A DNA stretch of 25,665 nt from IMG/VR virus record IMGVR_UViG_3300042091_002124, positions 1-25,665 of that record; one strand, given 5' to 3'. The stretch comes from a virus. The notes under the pieces were generated by a model. It ran no database searches and was not told where the DNA came from. It saw only the letters and a program-made list of their open reading frames with translations. Both the position numbers and the translations under genes were made by a program. Shown piece by piece: positions 14,804 through 21,320 of the stretch. The first letter of the stretch is position 1; every line of letters starts with the position of its first letter.

Positions 14804-16107
14804 TGTCATTACGAGAACGGATCGGGCGTGCCCTTGCTGGTGCAGCCGATAATCTGAAACGCAAAACATCGATTATGGGTACAGCCACACCCTCCTATTT
14901 CCCAGTACCGGGAGTACGCACTCCTGCACAAATGGCACTCTGGCGGGCGATTTACAACCAGGGTGGCCTTGTTAGTTCCCTGATCGACGCCCACCCGCTG
15001 TTTATCATGGCAAACGGTTACCGGTTCGAGGGTGACCAGGGGCTTGTTGACAATATTATAACGCCCTGGATCGAGGCGTTTGACTTCAACGATACCCTCT
15101 GGCAGATGATCAACGATTCCCTGATCATCGGTGACGGGTTTGGGGAGAATGTCAAGACTATGGGCGGGCAGTTTTTCAACGTTGAAGTCCGGCCAGCGGA
15201 GAAATTTGATTTCAAAACCGATGCGGCAGGCGTGGTGACATCTTACACCTATGGAGCAGACCCGACTACCAAACAGGGTGGCACATCACTTAACATTGAG
15301 GATATTACCCGGCTGACCCTCTATAACACGCCGGGGCAGGTCTATGGTATGTCACTCATCGGTCGGGCGATTGACGATATTACACGGGATACGATGGTGG
15401 TTTCTGGTATGGCAAAGGCTATCCAGCGACACGGCTATCCCAAGTGGCATGTGCAGACCACTGCCCCCGGAACCTCCGATAAACCCGCCGAGCCATTAAC
15501 CACTGCGGATGCCCTTGCCATCGACCAGGAATTCCAACGGCTGAACACCAAACAGGATTTAGTGACTGATGGTGATGTGAGAATATCGCCGCTGGATACG
15601 TCAGTTCTGACCGGGGCGGAAACCTATACCAAAGTCAGTGAACGCCGCCTTTGTGCTGCCTTTGGTGTGCCGCTTGATGTCGTCGGTCTCGAGGAAACCG
15701 CCGGTGGAATGAGATCGTCCGGTCCCAATGTACGGCTTGAAGCGTGGTATAAGAAGATCAGCACCATGCAGCGCAAAGTAGCCCGCTGCGTTGACATTAA
15801 TATCCTCGATAGAATCCTGCCTGGTGAGAATAAGGGAAAGGTCAAGATGGTGTTTAACGAGGTGGAGCCGGAAGTCCAAATCCAGAAGATCGCCGCGTAT
15901 GCCCAACTCCTGCAGGCCGATCCGCAAGACCCCTGGGCGGTCATTTCACGGGCACAGTTTTACAACTTCGTAGGATGGGACATAGGCGCATATACTGAAA
16001 CACCGCCGACTGCTGCAGTAACCGAACGAAAACCCGCACCAGTGCAGTTCCCCTTTAATCCCCAGCAGCAGCCCGTATTACCGCCCGGAAAAGACGCTAA
16101 ACAATGA
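14797..16107 (+). CDS. Phage portal protein
   Basis: A 436-residue protein that should form the dodecameric ring at one capsid vertex, through which DNA passes. It follows the large terminase directly. Typical portal features are the N-terminal wing (SLIDAHPLFIMANGYRF), a DSLIIGDGFGENV segment near 109-120, a stem/helical region with GMSLIGRAIDDITRDTM, and a C-terminal clip region with EAWYKKISTMQRKV. The end is proline/glutamine-rich and probably disordered. GGAG stands seven bases before the ATG at 14797; an ATG at 14803 is also possible. Confidence 0.88.
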   Translation: MVMSLRERIGRALAGAADNLKRKTSIMGTATPSYFPVPGVRTPAQMALWRAIYNQGGLVSSLIDAHPLFIMANGYRFEGDQGLVDNIITPWIEAFDFNDTLWQMINDSLIIGDGFGENVKTMGGQFFNVEVRPAEKFDFKTDAAGVVTSYTYGADPTTKQGGTSLNIEDITRLTLYNTPGQVYGMSLIGRAIDDITRDTMVVSGMAKAIQRHGYPKWHVQTTAPGTSDKPAEPLTTADALAIDQEFQRLNTKQDLVTDGDVRISPLDTSVLTGAETYTKVSERRLCAAFGVPLDVVGLEETAGGMRSSGPNVRLEAWYKKISTMQRKVARCVDINILDRILPGENKGKVKMVFNEVEPEVQIQKIAAYAQLLQADPQDPWAVISRAQFYNFVGWDIGAYTETPPTAAVTERKPAPVQFPFNPQQQPVLPPGKDAKQ

Positions 16108-16115
16108 GGAATAAT

Positions 16116-16316
16116 ATGGCAAACAAGAAAATAGCCGAGATTAGGGGATATTTGGCAATCCCTGACCAATGGAAACCTGAAAAACCCGTGGAGATTAAAA
16201 CACGGAAAAACGGTGTCAATCCTGATGAAGATACCTTTACGATTAATGAATTTGTCAAAAACCACCTTTCAGAATGTGAAGGAAAACGAGTGAAGATCAC
16301 CATTGAGGTAATTTAA
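16116..16316 (+). CDS. Small hypothetical protein after the portal
   Basis: A 66-residue basic, mixed beta/alpha protein ending KRVKITIEVI. The ATG at 16116 has GAGG six bases upstream; an ATG at 16104 overlapping the portal end is the alternative. No family is recognised. In other viruses a minor head protein stands here, but this is far too short to be one. Confidence 0.65.
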   Translation: MANKKIAEIRGYLAIPDQWKPEKPVEIKTRKNGVNPDEDTFTINEFVKNHLSECEGKRVKITIEVI

Positions 16317-16501
16317 TGAGCCGACAACCTGAAATCCGAAAACCGGAAAAGCAGATCGAAAATGAAATCGTTTATCATCCTATGGCCGTCACGGAACCTG
16401 TAAAAGATGAGAAGGTGGAAGCCATTCTCCTGCGTTTGAACGCAGCCGAGGCGTGGATTTCACAGCACAATAAATACCACTTCGGTGGCCTCTATAAATG
16501 A
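16316..16501 (+). CDS. Small hypothetical protein
   Basis: A 61-residue charged protein with GAGGT upstream and TAATG overlap with the preceding gene. A helical segment (KVEAILLRLNAAEAWISQHN) may support oligomers. No family is recognised; by position it belongs to the portal operon. Confidence 0.6.
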   Translation: MSRQPEIRKPEKQIENEIVYHPMAVTEPVKDEKVEAILLRLNAAEAWISQHNKYHFGGLYK

Positions 16502-16680
16502 CCTTCAAACCCCCTTTTCCCCCGGCAGCTAAAGAATATATCCGGTTGCATCAAGACGAATGGCCTTCAGTTATCGCCTACAAAATCGGTGTGCTATTCA
16601 ATTACCCATGCACAGATCGGGGTGTACGGGAACAAATTAAGAAAATTAAAGCTTGTCAGAATATAGAAGTGCAATACTGA
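16498..16680 (+). CDS. Small hypothetical protein, last before island 2
   Basis: A 60-residue protein overlapping the previous gene by four bases (ATGA). The segment KEYIRLHQDEWPSVIAYKIG and CTDRGVREQIKKIKA resembles a short helix-turn-helix, so DNA binding is possible but not shown. It is the last viral gene before the AT-rich island. Confidence 0.55.
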   Translation: MTFKPPFPPAAKEYIRLHQDEWPSVIAYKIGVLFNYPCTDRGVREQIKKIKACQNIEVQY

Positions 16681-16706
16681 AAATCCCTTTAGGATGCACT
16701 CCTATT

Positions 16707-17237
16707 TTACACTAACATTGAAAAAACAAAACATGATAGTCCAAATAATAAGAAAAATTCATGGATAATTATCAACAATCCAAACGTCGAAGGATTCCTA
16801 AATCTCTCCATACGTCTTTCCCACTCATTAACCCTCGCCATAAAAATTATCGGGGCTATATCGGGAAGGGAGTAGTGTTTTCGATAATTGGCATCTTTTG
16901 AATATAGAAAATTGAGTATATCCACACAACTATTGGTCTGTGCTGCCAGATATGACAAGGCGAAATAAACAACAAAAAGAGCGGCACCAACCGATAATGC
17001 CAAGAAAATTGCTGAAAAACCCAACAGATTCACTTTACTCTGATCTGAAGAATTAATGGCGGTGGAAATGTACCAAATCCCAGCTACAGAAATTGTTGAT
17101 GTCCATTTAACAAAATCGATTCCTCCTTTATACAAAGAATTGGAAACCTCGTTAAATTCCTTACGAGCAGTATCTATGAGTTGTTTTTCATTTTGGTCAA
17201 TTGGAATTTGTTTATTTGATTCTTCATCTGATGTCAT
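16707..17237 (-). CDS. Membrane protein with three predicted helices
   Basis: A 176-residue protein. A polar, acidic N-terminus (about 40 residues) precedes hydrophobic segments at about 43-61, 69-97 and 151-175, with an intervening loop rich in Arg and Asn (RVNEWERRMERFRNP) that should be cytoplasmic if the N-terminus is inside. No family is recognised. There is no clear ribosome site; a TATA box at 17316-17326 could serve it. Small multi-helix proteins next to nucleases are often pore-forming effectors in defence loci, which is only a hint here. Confidence 0.65.
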   Translation of the reverse strand: MTSDEESNKQIPIDQNEKQLIDTARKEFNEVSNSLYKGGIDFVKWTSTISVAGIWYISTAINSSDQSKVNLLGFSAIFLALSVGAALFVVYFALSYLAAQTNSCVDILNFLYSKDANYRKHYSLPDIAPIIFMARVNEWERRMERFRNPSTFGLLIIIHEFFLLFGLSCFVFSMLV

Positions 17238-17315
17238 TTATTTCAATTTATTAATCATATTCTATGTAAAATAAGGGTTTTGCCCAATCTCGTCAGATAC
17301 TGGTTTTCTCGATTA

Positions 17316-17326
17316 CTTATATAAAG
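17316..17326 (-). promoter_or_regulatory. Candidate TATA box for the three-helix protein
   Basis: CTTTATATAAG read on the minus strand would start transcription near 17295, about 58 bases before the ATG at 17237. The box is nearly symmetric and also reads on the plus strand, but no plus-strand gene follows. The gap 17238-17430 otherwise holds a T6 run on the minus strand (near 17418-17424) that may end the zinc-ribbon operon. Confidence 0.4.
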
Positions 17327-17430
17327 TCGATTTATGGTGACGGATTGATTCAGATCCTTGCCTTGCATTTCTGTGACACTTTTGCATTGAATCTGGTATA
17401 GTTCATCGTTGATAATGAAAAAAGGCAGTT

Positions 17431-17751
17431 TTAAGATATTGGTTTCTTTGGTTTCTCTGATTTTTTGTTTCCATCTTTATCTACAAAATAATTTTCAGAT
17501 TTTTTAGCGGAATAATTTCCAGAAAAGTAATAAACAACTGCTACGATAAATGGTGCTGCCGTTGCTGAGCCTGCTTCCGAAGCTCCAATGGGATGGCTAA
17601 TAGATACACTAATGTAAAACAATACCCCGAAAATTAAAAAAGCAGTTGCTGCCCGGTTTACATCAATCAATTTCTTTGTAAGATGTTTTCCGCACGATTT
17701 ACAAAAAGCCGCATCGTCTTTATTTTCTGTCCCACAGTTCTGACAAATCAT
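17431..17751 (-). CDS. Zinc-ribbon membrane protein, 106 residues
   Basis: Begins with a CxxC ribbon (CQNCGTENKDDAAFCKSCGK; C3, C6, C17, C20) in the cytoplasm, followed by two hydrophobic segments at about 35-52 and 63-79 and a lysine-rich tail. The ribbon has the same spacing as that of the cyclophilin upstream, from which it is separated by 26 bases on the same strand, so the two probably form an operon. No enzymatic domain is present, and the function is unknown. Confidence 0.7.
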   Translation of the reverse strand: MICQNCGTENKDDAAFCKSCGKHLTKKLIDVNRAATAFLIFGVLFYISVSISHPIGASEAGSATAAPFIVAVVYYFSGNYSAKKSENYFVDKDGNKKSEKPKKPIS

Positions 17752-17777
17752 ATTACCACAGGATCTTGTGTCGATGT

Positions 17778-19142
17778 TTAAGCAGGTACCATTATGGCAT
17801 GGATTATCGTTACGTTCTGAAGCGGCCGGTTATTGCTATCTGTTGGAACCCGGGCGATAGCATCCACGACATCCATCCCGGAAGTGACTGTTCCAAAGAC
17901 CGGGTAACTTGTATCGAGGCGGGTGTTATCCACTAGGTTGATAAAGAACTGTGATCCCCCTGTGTTGGGGCCTGCATTTGCCATCGCGACCGTCCCCCTG
18001 AGGTTGTGGTTGTGGGTCGTGAATTCATCGGGAATGGTATAGCCAGGCCCACCCATGCCAGTGCCGGAGGGGTCGCCACCTTGGATCATGAATCCGGGGA
18101 TCACGCGATGGAAGATCACACCATCATAGAACCCGCTTTTTACGAGTTTTTCAAAGTTTCCAGTGGTGATCGGCATAGACGGATCAAGCGCGATGGTGAT
18201 GTCTCCCATCGAGGTTTCCAGCAGGACATTCGTACCAGACTCCCCTGAAGTGGCTGCCATGTTCGTTTCTGTATCTGTTATTGTGTTAGAAACAGGAATG
18301 TTTGTCACACTCGATGGTGTTACTAAGTTTATCGTTGTAAGAGATTGCATTATACCGACGGATGTATTTGCATCATCTTGTGATGATCCTACCTCGCCCC
18401 CATAAATTTCCGTGTAAATAGTATCCCCATGAGCAATGATATAGGCCTCTCCGTTCATTGGATGCCCATTAACTTCTATATTTTTTAGAATCATGCGCCG
18501 TGCAGGATTTCCATTAATCATATAATACGTACTGTCTTTTTCTATGGAGGTTTCATTTACACTCCCTTGCGATATACTATTAATGTCTTCATTATAGAAA
18601 TTATCAGAAATTTGTGTTTTAGTCTGGTCAGTAAAAAGGATATCGGGTGTGTCTGAATAATGATAACTGTCAATCGAAACATATCCGGTGCCAGAAGGAG
18701 AGTAAATATATATCCAGTTTGGTAAAAAATTCGATATATCCACACTATTGCCACTATTGGCAAATACTTCAGAAACAGGTACCTCTTTTACAGTCCAATC
18801 ATTCGGTTTAAAAACACTGAATCCGTCGGCAATACTAGTATATTGAACCCATGTTGATGGAACATTAGCACTAACATTGAGATACAGGTCCGGGTTTGGC
18901 ACTGTGGGAATAGGTGCCAGTGGGAAGTTCTGATTCGCTTGTGATGCCGAGTAAAACGATGTTATAACCGATACAACAACAATCACTACGATAATACCTA
19001 CAAAAAATAACGCCGCCCGAAATAAAATTCCATGTTTTTTCGGAGGTTTTGTTTGAATTTCAGATAGAGTTAATGAAGCCCCACAAGAATTACAAAAAGA
19101 AGCATCTTCATCGTTTTTTGCTCCGCATTTTTGACAGAACAT
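17778..19142 (-). CDS. Membrane-anchored cyclophilin with zinc ribbon and PsbP-like domain
   Basis: A 454-residue four-part protein. It has a zinc ribbon (C3, C6, C17, C20), one membrane helix at about 42-63, a PsbP/DUF1795-like domain at about 95-270 (GFSVFKPNDWTVKE and following beta strands), and a cyclophilin domain from about 302 to the end. The cyclophilin keeps FHRVIPGFMIQGGDP, with the catalytic Arg, Phe, Met and Gln, and GSQFFIN, so peptidyl-prolyl isomerase activity is expected. By topology the isomerase faces outside. Extracytoplasmic folding help or host-surface modification is inference. The TATA box at 19168-19177 gives a leader of about five bases. It may be a cellular gene picked up by the provirus. 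Confidence 0.85.
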   Translation of the reverse strand: MFCQKCGAKNDEDASFCNSCGASLTLSEIQTKPPKKHGILFRAALFFVGIIVVIVVVSVITSFYSASQANQNFPLAPIPTVPNPDLYLNVSANVPSTWVQYTSIADGFSVFKPNDWTVKEVPVSEVFANSGNSVDISNFLPNWIYIYSPSGTGYVSIDSYHYSDTPDILFTDQTKTQISDNFYNEDINSISQGSVNETSIEKDSTYYMINGNPARRMILKNIEVNGHPMNGEAYIIAHGDTIYTEIYGGEVGSSQDDANTSVGIMQSLTTINLVTPSSVTNIPVSNTITDTETNMAATSGESGTNVLLETSMGDITIALDPSMPITTGNFEKLVKSGFYDGVIFHRVIPGFMIQGGDPSGTGMGGPGYTIPDEFTTHNHNLRGTVAMANAGPNTGGSQFFINLVDNTRLDTSYPVFGTVTSGMDVVDAIARVPTDSNNRPLQNVTIIHAIMVPA

Positions 19143-19167
19143 AATCCCTAATTTATTCTGAAGACAC

Positions 19168-19177
19168 CATAAATATT
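19168..19177 (-). promoter_or_regulatory. TATA box of the cyclophilin operon
   Basis: ATATTTATGG on the minus strand, centred about 31 bases before the ATG at 19142, gives a nearly leaderless transcript for the cyclophilin and the downstream zinc-ribbon gene. Confidence 0.45.
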
Positions 19178-19271
19178 GCCTTTTGAATTTCTTGTTCTAC
19201 ACTGGATATAAACGATCAGTTTCACCCCACCCGGCTTTTTTTCATCTACTGATTCAAACGACTACTCACCG

Positions 19272-19415
19272 ATGGATTACCATTACACGTCCTGTCTGGT
19301 GTCTTGCCGTCACTGTAAGCATGAGTGGACGTATATGGGGTCACTTCTTGCCAGCCTGGGACGATCAAGAAAACCCGTTAAGATTCAATGTACGAAATGC
19401 CATATACTTGGATAA
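19272..19415 (+). CDS. Small zinc-ribbon protein, 47 residues
   Basis: A short gene in the otherwise empty stretch 19143-19597. Its product has CRHCKHEWTYMG, then SLLASLGRSRKPVKIQCTKC, a compact CxxC...CxxC ribbon with the KHEWTY signature seen in small archaeal zinc-ribbon proteins. A longer open frame in another phase covers the same bases, but only this frame gives paired cysteines. No clear ribosome site is present; GATATAAAC at about 19205-19213 could be a TATA box with a leader near 35 bases. Confidence 0.6.
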   Translation: MDYHYTSCLVSCRHCKHEWTYMGSLLASLGRSRKPVKIQCTKCHILG

Positions 19416-19452
19416 AATTGTTATTTAAAAAAATCCCGTGAATTCAGGGTGG

Positions 19453-19509
19453 AATTAAGATTTTAGCGATTTGCTTAGGGATTCTAATAATACAGAGATA
19501 ATCTTAATT
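19453..19509. repeat. Long inverted repeat between zinc-ribbon and Mrr genes
   Basis: AATTAAGATT (19453-19462) and AATCTTAATT (19500-19509) are perfect 10-base inverted arms 37 bases apart, the second running into a T6 tract. This may end the small zinc-ribbon transcript. The rest of the stretch to 19597 holds only a possible TATA box (CGAATAAAAAC, about 19549-19559) for the next gene. Confidence 0.45.
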
Positions 19510-19597
19510 TTTTGTCCGTTGGGGTCATTCTTTGAATTTAACGAGAATCGAATAAAAACCTTAATCTCTCACTGTAACTGATTTTTCAAGTGGTACG

Positions 19598-21145
19598 ATG
19601 GTAAAAATCTGTCAAACCTGTGGGACTCAAGTTATTGATGATCAATCAAGGTTCTGTACAAAATGTGGCGCAATATTACATCAAGATAAATATCCTTTGA
19701 AGACCCACGGAGCCTCTTTTAATTATTCAAAAAAATTCTATGGAGTAATTGGATTAGACCTTCTCGGCAGTTTTTTACTTATGCTTGGGGGAATTGGTGC
19801 TTACACCGACATTTCAAATCCGGGATATAAGAATGTGGGATTTTTAGTAATTTCATTAATCTCTTGTTTTAATTTACTTGTTGACGGCATCTTATTATCA
19901 AATATAAGAAAACGACCGAATGTAATAGATTTTAGATTGTGCTGGATTAAATGTATATTTGGATTTCTGGGGATAATTACGGTTATTTCCGGGATTTACT
20001 TTGCAATTATCAGTTTAGAAATACGTAATTCAATGAATAAAACACTATTACAGGCTCAACCAAATTCTGGAGATACAATTCAGATATCGAAAGATGATGC
20101 CAATAAAAATATGAATCAAAATATTAAACCCGATAAAGAAAATATTGAGGAGTTATATGAATCTAAAAATAATCAAACGCCGACAAATGAAACAAATACT
20201 AGTTATAATCAAGTAACTCCGAAGGAGATTGATAATCAACTTAATGAGCTTAGAAAATTCCAAAACCGCCTTGACTTAAAAAAGAAAGAACAGATTAAAT
20301 CACAAATCGAAGCAGCTAAAGAAAACGTCTTAAAATTACAAGATTCTGGAAATATTCCTTTAATATACAATTTTATTACACGATATCCAAATTCTAATGT
20401 CTCTGATCAAAATTTCGTTAATTTGAAAATAGTATTGGCAAAAAAAGGCATTATATTAACAGATTTAGAGTTAATTGCAGTGATAAATGGGGTGAAACAG
20501 GAGGGCGAATTAGAATGGGTAAAAAGGAGAATTTTTTATAACAACCCCGCATCATCAGATGAATGTATCAAAAATTATATTGAAATTTTTGGAAAAGTCA
20601 ACGAAAACGTCCAAAAAGAACGCCTTATCGATTACTTCGTCAAAATATTGAAAGACAACTTCAATTATCAAGGAAATTTGGCGTCAGACCTTATCAGAAT
20701 AGAGAAGCAAGTTGAACTTGAAAGATTTGAAAATAGTTTAACGGGTCAAGCATCCGGAAACCGGATTACAATAAATGACATTGATGGAATTAACGGGTAT
20801 GATTTTGAACACGTATTAAAGGAGTTATTTGAAAAAATGGGATATCGCGTGATTCATACAACTCTTTCTAATGATCAAGGGGCCGATTTAATTGTTGAAA
20901 AGTTTAATGTGAAAACAGTCATTCAAGCAAAGCATTGGCAAAATAACGTCACTAATTCCGGAATTCAAGAAGTGGTCGCGGCAATAAAACACTACAACGT
21001 GCAAAAATCTATGGTTATTTCAAGCAGCGGATTTACTCAAAGTGCTCGTGAATTAGCTCGCTCAAATAATGTTACACTATGGGATAGATCAATTTTAGCT
21101 GCTATGCTCGATGAAAATCCTATTTTTCGTAACGAAAAATCGTAA
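19598..21145 (+). CDS. Membrane-anchored Mrr-family restriction endonuclease with zinc ribbon
   Basis: A 515-residue protein. A zinc ribbon (C5, C8, C20, C23) is followed by three membrane helices at about 48-68, 77-100 and 113-137, a long Asn/Lys-rich helical linker to about 240, an unassigned helical region to about 390, and an Mrr-type PD-(D/E)xK nuclease domain at about 390-500. In the latter, YDFE (402-405), D426, D430 and Q443-A-K445 fit the catalytic D-QxK pattern, and the GF-x-x-x-AxELA tail is typical. Mrr enzymes cut modified or foreign DNA; anchoring one to the membrane suggests it meets DNA as it enters. The plus-strand position puts it divergent from the cyclophilin operon. Confidence 0.8.
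   Translation: MVKICQTCGTQVIDDQSRFCTKCGAILHQDKYPLKTHGASFNYSKKFYGVIGLDLLGSFLLMLGGIGAYTDISNPGYKNVGFLVISLISCFNLLVDGILLSNIRKRPNVIDFRLCWIKCIFGFLGIITVISGIYFAIISLEIRNSMNKTLLQAQPNSGDTIQISKDDANKNMNQNIKPDKENIEELYESKNNQTPTNETNTSYNQVTPKEIDNQLNELRKFQNRLDLKKKEQIKSQIEAAKENVLKLQDSGNIPLIYNFITRYPNSNVSDQNFVNLKIVLAKKGIILTDLELIAVINGVKQEGELEWVKRRIFYNNPASSDECIKNYIEIFGKVNENVQKERLIDYFVKILKDNFNYQGNLASDLIRIEKQVELERFENSLTGQASGNRITINDIDGINGYDFEHVLKELFEKMGYRVIHTTLSNDQGADLIVEKFNVKTVIQAKHWQNNVTNSGIQEVVAAIKHYNVQKSMVISSSGFTQSARELARSNNVTLWDRSILAAMLDENPIFRNEKS
21122..21140 (+). terminator. Hairpin at the end of the Mrr gene
   Basis: ATTTTTCG-TAA-CGAAAAAT is a perfect 8-base stem with a three-base loop, just before the stop codon at 21143-21145. 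It could act as a terminator or protect the 3' end, although no strong T tract follows. The gap 21146-21316 contains no gene. Confidence 0.4.
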
Positions 21146-21284
21146 TCTGGCTAAATCGTCTACTCAAGTATTTTCAAAAGTGACCCATTAAAAAGACGTA
21201 ACTGAAAACGTACTTTTGTCGGCACTGGTAGAGAGATGACCATGCTGCATCTTGGATTAGCATCATTGACGTAATTTTCCCCAT

Positions 21285-21320
21285 GTAAATATACTACGTA
21301 TAGCATACGGATTAGTATGC
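21285..21320 (+). promoter_or_regulatory. Late operon B promoter with 18-bp palindromic element
   Basis: GTAAATATACTA (21285-21296) is a TATA box about 27 bases before the ATG at 21317. GCATAC-GGATTA-GTATGC (21303-21320) is a perfect inverted repeat whose right arm contains the start codon. It matches the element at 10488-10505 at 17 of 18 positions (reverse orientation) and shares TATAGCATAC with it in the forward direction. A second reading, TATAGCATAC as TATA box, would move the transcription start beyond 21317. Confidence 0.7.

Larger units (their letters stand above)
16681..21302. other. Accessory island 2 (zinc-ribbon and membrane proteins)
   Basis: An AT-rich block between the portal operon and the protease/capsid operon, with three minus-strand and two plus-strand genes. 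Three of the products combine an N-terminal CxxC...CxxC ribbon with membrane helices, a cellular archaeal style unlike the surrounding viral genes. No transposase, tRNA or flanking repeat is visible. The 18-bp palindrome stands at its right border. Confidence 0.6.

Noticed and set aside
16104-16107. Start of the post-portal gene at 16104
   Set aside because: The ATG at 16116 has GAGG at proper spacing, while 16104 relies only on overlap with the portal stop; listed as an alternative.
19183-19428. Plus-strand open frame of 81 codons
   Set aside because: No known pattern, and it overlaps in another phase the 47-residue zinc-ribbon gene that shows paired cysteines.
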